13,237 bases of DNA from Multifurca ochricompacta (taxonomy: Eukaryota; Basidiomycota; Agaricomycetes; Russulales; Russulaceae), in the NCBI GenBank assembly GCA_022496185.1, contig WTXG01000571.1, forward strand, positions 1 through 13,237. Reading direction: 5' to 3'. Position numbers and translations under genes: made by a program. Below the pieces are notes generated by a model. That model made no database searches. It was not told the DNA's origin and saw nothing but the letters and a program-made list of their open reading frames with translations. How positions within the stretch are numbered: position 1 is the first letter of the stretch; each line of letters opens with the position of its first letter. This document shows, piece after piece, positions 1 to 7,049 of the stretch.

Positions 1-38
1 GGAGTGCAACTTCGTTAATCTGATCAAATGATACTCAC

Positions 39-302
39 CTCCATCACTTGTTGACTTCGCTCAAACCTGAGCTTGTCTGAATGCATTATCATGGTCTTTG
101 ATGTATCTCTGTCCTCAGGGGTGAGAATATCATCAAATAAACCTTTTGCTGGTCCCTTGTCACTGTTGTCCTCATTTTCCTTCCCTTTCCCTTGAGCAGG
201 CAGCCTGAGTCGGACCACCATCCACCGTGGGGGTGACTTGGGGGGGTGTAGTAGTGTGATCTTGAGGTGCAGGCATTTGATAGGTGGCGAATGCTCTACC
301 AC
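39..302 (-). CDS. Hypothetical exon, possibly transposon-derived
   Basis: I do not recognise this protein. An open frame runs leftwards from 302 and reaches a textbook splice donor (GTGAGT at 38-33) just after codon GAG, in phase 0, so it may be a real exon continuing left of the window. The visible part is Pro/Lys-rich and then charged (FDDILTPEDRD, then DKLRFERSQQVMEV), which suggests the start of a helical or coiled-coil segment. An alternative start at 276 gives MPAPQDH in another frame, and a single shift near 200 would join it to the downstream frame. That MPAP start shares CAAATGCCTGCACC with the hAT start at 7011. It could be an exon of another transposon gene; no domain is visible. 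Confidence 0.3.
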
Positions 303-840
303 TTTACATGTCAGTGTACATGTGTGCCCTCAAGACAATGCAAGATCAAAGCAATCTACAAAACATATCAGTACATGACATGGCAAGTGCAGAACTTACC
401 ACTGAAACTGAGCTTTATGACTCTGGCGCTTCACAACACATCTTCCCATTCCTCCAATGTTTCACTTCTTATCAATCCATTCCACCCAGAGCTATCACTG
501 CAGCTGACAAATGAGTCTTCTATGCCATCAGGACTGGCAATCTTCAAATTGAGGTGCCGAATGGGCTGAAGACCACACCAGTTATTCTCAGAGACGCCTC
601 ATACACACTTGAAATTAGACTCACCATCATATCCATTGGATGTATTGCAAATACTTGTTACTGTTTCCTTTGAAGGCCAGGATTGCAAAATCAAAGATAC
701 AAAAGGAGATTGGGCAAAATCAGCATAAGCCCCAATGGGCTGTATGAAGTTGAACACATACACGCAGTAGCAGTTGCACCCGAACCCAAAGTGGATATTC
801 TCATGCTTCACAGATGGCTCAATCTCGCATCCAGGCCACA
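284..840 (+). pseudogene. Ty1/copia polyprotein fragment (protease to pre-integrase)
   Basis: This is a remnant of a copia-type gag-pol. The retropepsin motif TELYDSGASQH lies at about 400-437, followed by ITAADK, then TGNLQIEVPNG and VILRDASYT, the usual order in fungal copia proteases. The pre-integrase region follows (SPNGLYEVEH, then VDILMLHRWL, where the family has LHRRLGH). The frame is broken by TGA at 512-514, where relatives carry Arg, and by two compensating shifts: SFEGQDCKIKDTKG (about 660-720) is in a different frame from the flanks. No zinc-binding HHCC, integrase core, RT or LTR is present, and a stop at 281-283 closes the frame upstream. It is a truncated, inactive copy lying between the left exon and the 3' end of the hAT gene. 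Confidence 0.85.
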
Positions 841-937
841 GTCATCAGATAGAAACACAAGCATAATTATATTAGAACGTCTTAATGTTCTACTCTACTG
901 CAATGGCTACTTCTAATCTAATGTAGTCATAATAAAG

Positions 938-943
938 TTTATT
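938..943 (-). terminator. AATAAA overlapping the hAT stop codon
   Basis: The stop TGA (945-943) runs straight into AATAAA, a canonical polyadenylation hexamer sharing its first A with the stop. The position is unusually close to the stop, so use as a poly(A) signal is only an inference. Confidence 0.35.
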
Positions 944-1837
944 CAACAGTCTACAACCATGTCATCTGCATACTTATCAAATTCAGCAAGCATGGCATCT
1001 GCCTCTAAAAGATCCACATAACACTTGAGGTCCACCTCCTCTACCTCAGCCAAGTTCCATGCAGCAAGGTCAGTGATTGTGTTATGCCATGCAAACTTCA
1101 TTATCTGAAGTTCTTCAAATTGTCCTGCACCCAAACGCGAACAGCAGTCCTCAGCAGTTTGTTTACTTGCTGAAAAAAGTCACTCACAGGGTACAGATGA
1201 TGCCTGACAGGGGAGGACATCAAGTGCAATCCGTGTGAGTGTTGGAAAAAGCTGGCAATGATCCTGAAATTGTACCTTAGATAGATAGGTAGAAAATCAA
1301 TGAATTGCCCACAAACCTGCCACCATTCCACAATGTCTGTCTCCTTGGTGACATCTGCAGGAACATCCTTGAGATATCATCATAGTTCAGCAGCCCACCC
1401 TTCATCCCCCTCCTGTGTCAGAAGCATCTGGCAATGTTTGTCAAACTCAGAAAGAAAGGATGTGGTCAGCAAACTTCTGGTACCAGAAGACTCTGGGGTA
1501 GTGGTTGGCATCATTACTGTTGGTGCTCTAGGTCATGTCTTCCAGTAGGCTTCCATCTGTAAGAGTAGTGTCAGTGGATTTTGGGAAGATATAGGGCATT
1601 ACACATACCATTGTTTCAAGAATCTTCTGGGCCTCGTCTTGCCAGTTTTTTGCATCCCAGTTTCCTGCTGCACAATCCTTGGCCTGTTCCTCCTCTCCTC
1701 CCCAAGCTAACTTGATGTACTGGAGTTTGTAGTATGGATGGAGAACTATAGGATGGAATTGAATGCTGCATCACTAAGAGATCTGTTCACATATGTAATG
1801 AGAGCACATAGTAAGGTTTCTCATCAAAGTGAGAATA
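943..1837 (-). pseudogene. hAT transposase, C-terminal block (hAT dimerisation domain)
   Basis: Exons 1837-1795, 1745-1609, 1556-1317 and 1263-943. LHPYYKLQYIKLAWGG and NWQDEAQKILE lead to the hAT C-terminal dimerisation motif DIVEWWQ, then FPTLTRIALDVLPCQASSV (residues 758-776), then FEELQIMKF. Dimerisation through this region is established for hAT transposases. Four in-frame TGA codons (1535-1533, 1382-1380, 1379-1377, 1182-1180) sit where relatives usually have Arg. The intron at 1794-1746 has donor AT (C|ATATGT), consistent with a CG-to-CA change. The introns at 1608-1557 (GTATGT/CAG) and 1316-1264 (GTTTGT/CAG) look intact. The gene ends ADDMVVDC and TGA. Confidence 0.9.
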
Positions 1838-1843
1838 CAGTGC

Positions 1844-2048
1844 CTCACAAAACTGAGTCAATGTTTTGCACTTTTGCACTGTTTGTTGAATATCACATCA
1901 GCCAAAACAAATATAAACAAAGTCTTGGTAGACCATAAAAGGTACAAGATAAGGGCTATGTAATGCAACAATAATTATGTAATTCTGATCAAAACCTGTG
2001 GAGCTACACCCATTTCAAATTGGGGACTCATTGACTCAGTTTTGTGAG
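1844..2048. repeat. Inverted pair of a 20-bp motif, left arm (putative transposase sites)
   Basis: CTCACAAAACTGAGTCAATG occurs at 1844-1863 on the plus strand and, 20 of 20 matching, at 2029-2048 on the minus strand. One copy lies next to the terminus and one about 200 bp inside, as in IR/DR-type Tc1 elements where the transposase binds an outer and an inner site. Here the inner copy is inverted rather than direct. Confidence 0.6.
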
Positions 2049-2199
2049 TGGGTATCAGAAATATCAGAATCTGATGCTCCACCAAATGTACAGCAACCAA
2101 TCCTTAATATATGGTTACCATAGTTATCTTAATATTGATGGGACCTGGAATAGAGCTATTTAACCATGGTTTACATTCCCAGAATATTATAATTTCCCA

Positions 2200-2324
2200 A
2201 TGCACCCCACCTCCTCTGCTCAGAAAGAAAACATGCTCTCTCTGGCCTCTGAAGGTCATTCCACTGACACTATTGCCTCCAGACTCAGCCTCAGCCAGTC
2301 CACAGTCTCTAGGACACTCAGGAC
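2200..2324 (+). pseudogene. Truncated duplicate of the Tc1-like transposase 5' end
   Basis: Encodes MHPTSSAQKENML through STVSRTLRT, identical to residues 1-42 of the minus-strand copy at 3180. It holds the first helix-turn-helix of a Tc1-type DNA-binding domain and stops where the MITE begins at 2325. It exists only because the arm was duplicated in inverted orientation, and it cannot encode a functional protein. Confidence 0.8.
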
Positions 2325-2826
2325 TAGTGATGTGCCTGGCCCGGCTCAAAGCCGGAAGCCGGGCCAAGCCGGGCCTGTTTGGGCCGGGCCAAGCCAGGCC
2401 GTTGTGACGGCCCAGCAAGGGCTTTGGCCCGGCTCAGAGAAACTAAAAGCCAAAGCCGCCGGCTCAGGCCGCGGCTTTCAACAGCACATACAAATGCATT
2501 AGCAATCGTCAAAATCAGTAGAAATCTTATCACAAAGTGGTTGATTTGGGTCACGTGATCATGTTTATCACGGCATTTCAAACTTTTTCTTCGATATAGC
2601 TTTGCAATACGTAACACACTAAGTCATATTTGGATTAGCTGAACTATAACTACTAGTTATATGTCATAAAATTTTCTCTGCCAAAAGCCGCGGCTTGGGC
2701 CAAGCCGGGCCAGGGCCAAGCCATCTGTGGTGGCTTTGGCTCGGCCCAGACTTCAGGAAAGCCGGAGCCGCCTCAGGCCAAGCCAAAGCCGCAGCTTTTG
2801 GGCCAAGCCGGGCCGGAACATCACTA
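2325..2826. mobile_element. GC-rich MITE, probably hAT-derived
   Basis: A 502-bp non-coding element with imperfect terminal repeats: TAGTGATGTGCCTGGCCCGG on the left and, reverse-complemented, TAGTGATGTTCCGGCCCGGC on the right. The TAGTG start matches the hAT terminal pattern. Both ends carry subterminal clusters of GGCCCGGC, AAGCCGGGCC and GGCCAAGCC around an AT-rich centre (about 2480-2680) that contains GTCACGTG at 2550-2557. The first 150 bp alone hold about twelve CG dinucleotides, unlike its surroundings. The flanks CTCAGGAC (2317-2324) and GAGTAGTG (2827-2834) are not an 8-bp duplication, so one or both sides were rearranged after insertion. Frames inside it are low-complexity and not credible genes. 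Confidence 0.75.
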
Positions 2827-3180
2827 GAGTAGTGGCCTTTTCTTCTTTGTTACAGCCTTGAATGAATGTTGTTTAAGAACCTAGTGCACAGTTTGTGAAG
2901 AGACATGGTTGGGGATGATGGGATTGATGTGCTTTGTGGCCTGGACAGCATTGCCAACCTTTCCTGTGGTGATTTGTATCATGATAGCATGTTCAGAGGT
3001 AGCAGAGAGCTTGGAAGGATGACCAAAATGAGGTGACTGATGGATGGGAAGGAGGGTCCTGAGTGTCCTAGAGACTGTGGACTGGCTGAGGCTGAGTCTG
3101 GAGGCAATAGTGTCAGTGGAATGACCTTCAGAGGCCAGAGAGAGCATGTTTTCTTTCTGAGCAGAGGAGGTGGGGTGCAT
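2827..3180 (-). pseudogene. Tc1-like transposase, N-terminal part only
   Basis: The ATG at 3180-3178 opens a frame with two helix-turn-helix segments typical of Tc1 transposases: SAQKENMLSLASEGHS...TIASRLSLSQSTVSRTLR (about residues 5-41), then FGHPSKLSATSEHAIMI (about 52-68) up to VSSQTVH. TAG at 2883-2881 interrupts it, after which the frame continues VLKQHSFKAVTKKKRPLL, the usual lead-in to the catalytic domain. At 2826 it is cut by the MITE, and on the other side the sequence is the inverted arm, not the rest of the gene. About 117 codons remain of a protein normally near 340 aa; the DDE/D catalytic core is absent. Confidence 0.85.
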
Positions 3181-3542
3181 TGGGAAATTATAATATTCTG
3201 GGAATGTAAACCATGGTTAAATAGCTCTATTCCAGGTCCCATCAATATTAAGATAACTATGGTAACCATATATTAAGGATTGGTTGCTGTACATTTGGTG
3301 GAGCATCAGATTCTGATATTTCTGATACCCACTCACAAAACTGAGTCAATGAGTCCCCAATTTGAAATGGGCATAGCTCCACAGGTTATGACCAGAATTA
3401 CATAATTATTGTTGCATTACATAGCCCTTATCATGTACCTTTTATGGTATACCAAGACTTTGTTTATATTTGTTTTGGCTGATGTGATATTCAACAAACA
3501 GTGAAAAAGTGCAAAACATTGACTCAGTTTTGTGAAGCACTG
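3056..3542 (-). repeat. Right inverted arm of the foldback element
   Basis: Mirror copy of 1838-2324. This arm carries the transposase 5' end that continues into unique coding sequence (3055-2827), so it is probably the ancestral end and the left arm its inverted duplicate. Confidence 0.9.
3332..3536. repeat. Inverted pair of a 20-bp motif, right arm
   Basis: The same motif is at 3332-3351 (plus strand) and at 3517-3536 (minus strand, one mismatch at its first base). With the left pair this makes four copies in the element. The binding role is inferred from other Tc1 elements. Confidence 0.6.
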
Positions 3543-4574
3543 TAGTACTTGTTCAGCTTGTTTAGCCCATCAGTAATTGCAGGCCTGTATGCAGCATATT
3601 GCACATCATCAGCTTTTGTTTCCCAGGCTGTCTGTAGTTCCTCAATTGCTGGAAGGGCATGCCACAAGGTTGGCTGCCGCTTGGGGGAGAAGTAGTGCTG
3701 GATGGCCCTCAAATCCTGGACTAGTGGTCAGTAGTGGGAAGTACATAGATTTGTAAACACACACCACTAAGATATCCTTCACATCACATACTTGGCTCCA
3801 ATCATCTTCAGATAATTTGAATGCTGACCATGGGATGTGCTTGATGATCCGTCCACCCTTTCTGATGGTCGTGATGTTGCTGAAACATTCATCAGCAGAT
3901 ACAATGAATTGATTGATTGGCTGTCATCACTTGTCAAAAAGAGAAGAACTATTAAATATACAAGTACTCACCTGTTGAAGGGCATAAGAGCAGTCCAACA
4001 TGAGAAATGCCGATCCCCATCGAATATTGCTGTGGAGAGGGATCTTGCATGGATGTGGGATGCCACACTCAAGTTGATATCTCTGGAAGCATTCGATACA
4101 CTGTCCAGATGACTGAATCTGGAATTGAACAAATAGGAATAGAGCATTGTCTTGGAGATGATAGGACAGTAGCCTACCTTAATGGCAAGAGTGCGGATAG
4201 CAGCAATAATATCCAAAGATCCATTCAACATATGGTTAGCAGGTACCTTGGGATCAAATTCCCATATGGCAGTGGCTGTCTCCACAGCAGCAATCTTGGT
4301 GATGTGTGACATGATATTGATATTGGCTAGATTGACAACATGCTCAAGACAACTGAAAAAAGGTGAGAATGTGTGCAAGTCTTGGTAAATGCAAAATGCT
4401 CATGAGAGTTGGCTGGTGAACGCATCCCAGTGGTTGAGCTGTCGACGTTGATGCAAATCCTCGAGTGTTGAACAGATCTTGTCATTTGTTGATGCATTGT
4501 CTAGCATTATGGTAGAAAGCTGAGCAAGAATCAATGTAAAGTAGTTGATCACATCAAGGACATGCTTACCTTGG
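3543..4574 (-). pseudogene. hAT transposase, central block (RNase H-like core)
   Basis: Exons 4519-4404, 4352-4178, 4118-3972, 3920-3765 and 3715-3543 follow an intron at 4569-4520. The second catalytic Asp is in TIMLDNASTND (about residue 364). Then come CLEHVVNLANI, AIWEFDP, GSLDIIAAIRTLAIK, HSNIRWGSAFLMLD, TTIRKGGRIIKHIPWSAF and HYFSPKRQPTLW, all in the family order. The third acidic residue is probably in PAIEELQ (about 580-581). The intron at 4403-4353 fits by length, acceptor and phase but starts AT instead of GT (C|ATGAGC), so it should not splice now. The other introns are 4177-4119, 3971-3921 and 3764-3716. The block ends at codon TAC plus the TA where the Tc1-like element went in. 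Confidence 0.88.
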
Positions 4575-5134
4575 TGTAACGCTTGGCAGGGTGTTTCCTG
4601 TGCAACATGCACGGGTCCACGGGATCCGTTCAGGGCCTCAGCTGCAGGAGTGGGCTCTGTACTCCCAGGACAGTGCCTCTGGGCTCATGACAAGCCCAGC
4701 ACAGCCTGGCAAGCTGCACCAGGCCTTCTTAGCATCAGAAGGGAGAGGATCTGCACCATAACCAGGTGCTGAGGGAGATGGGAAGAGTCAGTCAAAGGGA
4801 GCTAATCCCCTCTGACTGTTAAGCTGGAATCAGGCTTAGCTGCAGTGCTAGAAGCACACCAAGCAGACTAAAGCCAAAGGGAATGAAGGGAAAGGGGACA
4901 GGTTCAAAGGGAAAGGTGCACACCCATTGCCAGAGGCAATGGGGTCCCTTCAGGGAGGTCAAAAGTGTAAAGGGGCAAAGGGTGCAGTGGATTTCCGAAT
5001 CAGAGATATCTAGGCTGAAGGTACAAGATGTCAAGTCTGGGGTTCTACTGACTGTCTACAGGGTCTTAAGTACTGTATCAGAGATCTGGTACTGTAGATA
5101 ATCAAGTCCTTATCATCCAATAGTAGCTAAGATG

Positions 5135-5143
5135 TTAAATATA
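5135..5143 (-). promoter_or_regulatory. TATA-like site of the solo LTR
   Basis: TATATTTAA on the minus strand, about 35-220 bp downstream of the E-box cluster and about 600 bp into the LTR. It is a plausible U3/R promoter; no transcript evidence. Confidence 0.35.
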
Positions 5144-5177
5144 GTCCATGATAAGGATAAGCCTTATCAGAAGCATA

Positions 5178-5364
5178 GTCATGTGGGGCAGCCCCACAGG
5201 AGTCCTATCAGTGTGGGAATACTCCCACAGGAGTCAGAGAAGAGGGTCAAGTGATTGATGGGTCAGATGATCTAAGGGGTCATGATCAAAGCCCAAGATC
5301 ACATGGTCAAAGAGGTCACATGGTCAAGGGTCACATGATAGGTCATGTGCCTACAGGTCATGTG
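5178..5364. promoter_or_regulatory. Cluster of decayed GTCACGTG-type E-boxes
   Basis: GTCACATG or GTCATGTG occurs at 5178-5185, 5316-5322 (core CACATG 5317-5322), 5331-5337, 5343-5349 and 5358-5364, and a further CACATG lies at 5300-5305. CACATG and CATGTG are the two CpG-deamination products of CACGTG. GGTCA itself appears nine times between 5245 and 5360. On the minus strand the cluster lies just upstream of a TATA-like site (5143-5135), where a U3 enhancer would be expected. Binding by a bHLH factor is inference. Confidence 0.5.
5183..5235. other. Two adjacent hairpins sharing a flank
   Basis: GTGGGGC-A-GCCCCAC (5183-5197) is a perfect 7-bp stem. TGTGGGA-ATAC-TCCCACA (5212-5229) is a second. 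Both are followed by GGAGTC, and CCCACAGGAGTC is repeated at 5193-5204 and 5224-5235. They may shape the LTR transcript or reflect a small tandem duplication. Confidence 0.5.
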
Positions 5365-5739
5365 GCCTGGAGGGGCAAATGCAAGCCAAAGTCGTCTTGT
5401 TTCAGAGTCAGGTTTGGCAGGGACAGTGTCAGAGATCCTATGGGTGTCAGCCACAGGGACAGGGTACAGATGCTGGCCAAAACAGAGGCCAAGCATCAGG
5501 GGAAAGGGGAATGCAGCCATCAGCACAGTAGCTGAACTATCAGTGAGTCAGGTGCAGGTATCAAGGGTAAGGGGTCCTGAGAGCATCATGTCACAGGCAT
5601 CAGGGTGGGGTCCTGGGCATACAAGCCACAGGAATCAGGCAGTAGAGTTATAGAGGCAAGGGTCATATGTGCAGAAGGCAGAGGTCAGGAGTGGGTATGG
5701 CATCAAGGAAGGGTCAGGGAAAAGAGTGGGGTTGTAACA

Positions 5740-7011
5740 CTTGGATTTATTCTGATTACAGATCCCCACATGGTCACACAGCCCCATGAAATAATGCCCA
5801 AGGTTGTCCCCACCATGATCCCCTGATATAGCCTTGAATCCCACAACCTCTGATCTCATCTTCCACTTTGCATCCTTGACATCGATCCAGTGTGCAGTCA
5901 TCCCCAAGAAGGCTGCTTTTGTAGTGTCTGCAGACCATCCATCTGCAGTGCTTGAGATTTTCCCTGGTGCTGCCTGTTTTCTTTTGTAAGTCTTTGTTGT
6001 AATTGTCATGTATTGTAACTTACAAGAATATCTCTCTTCAGCTCTTCCAAGTGATTGACAAACTGATTGTGGATGTATCTTGTGACATTGTGAGTACTCG
6101 GTAAATCCCTTGTCTTTGACTGTGGTCTCATTGCTACCAAACAGTTACAGAATGAAGCTTTATTAGCAACAGCTAGGGACTTAGAGCAACATTCAATGCA
6201 CTTCAATTATTTCCTCAAGATTGTGAAAACTTACCTGATCATTGCATGCCACAAACTTTGAGACTGCATTCAGAATACCACCCTGCGTGAACACTTTTGG
6301 ACCTGTGGTTACTTTCTCAAAAGCCATATCCAATGTTGGCTGCTTCCCCTTCATCCTTTTCTTTTCCTCCTGTGCCTTCCAGAGTGAATGGGGTATTGCC
6401 CAGTGGTGAATAGGTGTGTCAGTCTCCTTACATCTCCTCTCATAGACTTTCCAGTGCAGCCATGCATGCTGGTGGCATGAGGAGTTACTTCCCTTGAAGA
6501 ATGCCTTCTGCATTCCCTTGCATTTAATCAATTCTGCATCTTCTCTGTATCTTTGTGAGTATAATGATTCTCTCATTGTGTGGGCATGGGACTTACCTGC
6601 AGATGTTGCACCACCGCCCTCTCACAGTCTCATTGGTACCATCCTGCTTCTTGAAGTTGACTGTTGAGTGGTCTGAGAACAGTAATCTGATATCTTTTGA
6701 GGAGTCGGCTTTCACCTTCAGTCTCACAGGGATTTCACTACAATGTTGTTCATCAAGTTTGCCATCATCATTCTGTCACTTGTAAGAAGGCCATTTGAAT
6801 GAAGGATAATAGTAACATGAACATCATTATCTGCAGGTGTCCACTGCATGTCTGAGTCATCCTCCTCTGATTTGTCATTGACAACTTCAACTCCATCATC
6901 TTCTGACCTGTTGTCTGTGATATCCTCTACAGCATTCTGATGTTTTGACTGTTTCCTTGGTTTTCTTTTTGGTGCAGGCTTGTTGTCACTTGTAATGCCT
7001 GGTGCAGGCAT
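5740..7011 (-). pseudogene. hAT transposase, N-terminal block (BED finger, first catalytic Asp)
   Basis: Five exons: 7011-6823, 6772-6597, 6550-6235, 6179-6024 and 5973-5740, with introns of 50, 46, 55 and 50 nt (donors GTTCAT, GTAAGT x3). The start MPAPGITSD is followed by a basic stretch (PKRKPRKQSK), a likely nuclear signal, and an acidic linker. A BED-type zinc finger spans about residues 100-154: WCNIC gives C118 and C121, and SSCHQHAWLHW gives H150 and H154. HHWAIPHSLWK, NCLVAMRPQSKTRDLPSTH and the RNase H-like fold start SSTADGWSAD (Asp290) match basidiomycete hAT transposases. No stop codon interrupts this block. The last exon ends in CCAAG, duplicated by the solo LTR insertion and followed on the far side by donor GTAAGC. 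Confidence 0.88.
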
Positions 7012-7034
7012 TTGTCACAATGTGTGATAAGTCG

Positions 7035-7049
7035 CGTAGCGAAACTACG
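7035..7049. other. Stem-loop near the LTR 3' end
   Basis: CGTAG-CGAAA-CTACG forms a perfect 5-bp stem with a 5-nt loop within about 30 bp of the LTR end, in the U5-like region. It may be part of a terminal structure of the element RNA. Confidence 0.35.

Larger units (their letters stand above)
1838..2324 (+). repeat. Left inverted arm of the foldback element
   Basis: The arm is 487 bp and is the reverse complement of 3056-3542, with the same length and no net indel. By eye there are about eight mismatches, all before position 2008; from there to 2324 I saw none. It contains the terminal 20-bp motif, an internal inverted copy of it, and the 5' end of a second transposase copy. Confidence 0.9.
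1838..3542. mobile_element. Tc1/mariner-like foldback element inserted in the hAT gene
   Basis: The element is 1705 bp, begins CAGTGCCTCAC and ends GTGAAGCACTG, and is flanked by TA at 1836-1837 and 3543-3544, the target duplication of Tc1/mariner transposition. Its ends are 487-bp inverted arms (1838-2324 and 3056-3542). The arms extend into the first 41 codons of the transposase, which is longer than a normal terminal repeat. Between them are 229 bp of unique transposase sequence and a GC-rich MITE. Removing the element and one TA restores the hAT frame (KYYSHFDEK). The catalytic half of the transposase is missing, so it is non-autonomous. Confidence 0.88.
4575..5739 (-). mobile_element. 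Solo LTR with 5-bp target duplication
   Basis: On the minus strand the block begins TGTTACAACCCC (5739) and ends AGCGTTACA (4575), with the TG...CA borders of an LTR. It is flanked by CTTGG at 4570-4574 and 5740-5744. It is 1165 bp, has no coding capacity and no internal retroelement region, so it is a solo LTR left by LTR-LTR recombination. It sits at the 3' end of a hAT exon, directly against splice donor GTAAGC. Its start resembles that of the gypsy LTR at 7582 (TGTTACAAACCCC), but the length and body differ, so it is a different, probably Ty3-type, family. I count only five CG dinucleotides in it, which is strong depletion. Confidence 0.9.
850..7020 (-). mobile_element. hAT DNA transposon, interrupted by two insertions
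   Basis: This is a class II element carrying one intron-rich transposase gene read right to left. The right limit shown is where the gypsy LTR begins, about 10 bp before the ATG, so the 5' terminal inverted repeat should lie beyond that gypsy copy, outside the window. The left limit is uncertain: the gene stops at 943 and copia homology ends near 840, and I could not identify a terminal repeat or 8-bp duplication between them. It hosts a Tc1-like foldback element at 1838-3542 and a solo LTR at 4575-5739, both with clean target duplications, so both came later than the hAT. Confidence 0.8.

Noticed and set aside
2104..2617. Long minus- and plus-strand frames rich in Gly, Pro, Leu and Ala across the MITE
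   Set aside because: They arise from GGCCCGGC/AAGCC repeats in a GC-rich non-coding element and have no domain.
2111..3276. Mirror-image frames starting MVTIVILILMGPG on both strands
   Set aside because: They exist in both arms only because the arms are inverted copies, and they overlap the recognised transposase start in another frame.
5245..5360. GGTCA array as nuclear-receptor half-sites
   Set aside because: Nuclear receptors are not expected in fungi; the repeats are better explained as part of GTCACGTG-type sites and local duplication.
5245..5364. Possible CRISPR-like or tandem repeat array
   Set aside because: The spacing is irregular (12-17 bp) and the units are short; it looks like a promoter motif cluster in an LTR.
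4819..5653. Several 70-100 codon frames inside 4575-5739
   Set aside because: They lie in an LTR with clear borders and target duplication; compositions are repetitive and no motif is visible.
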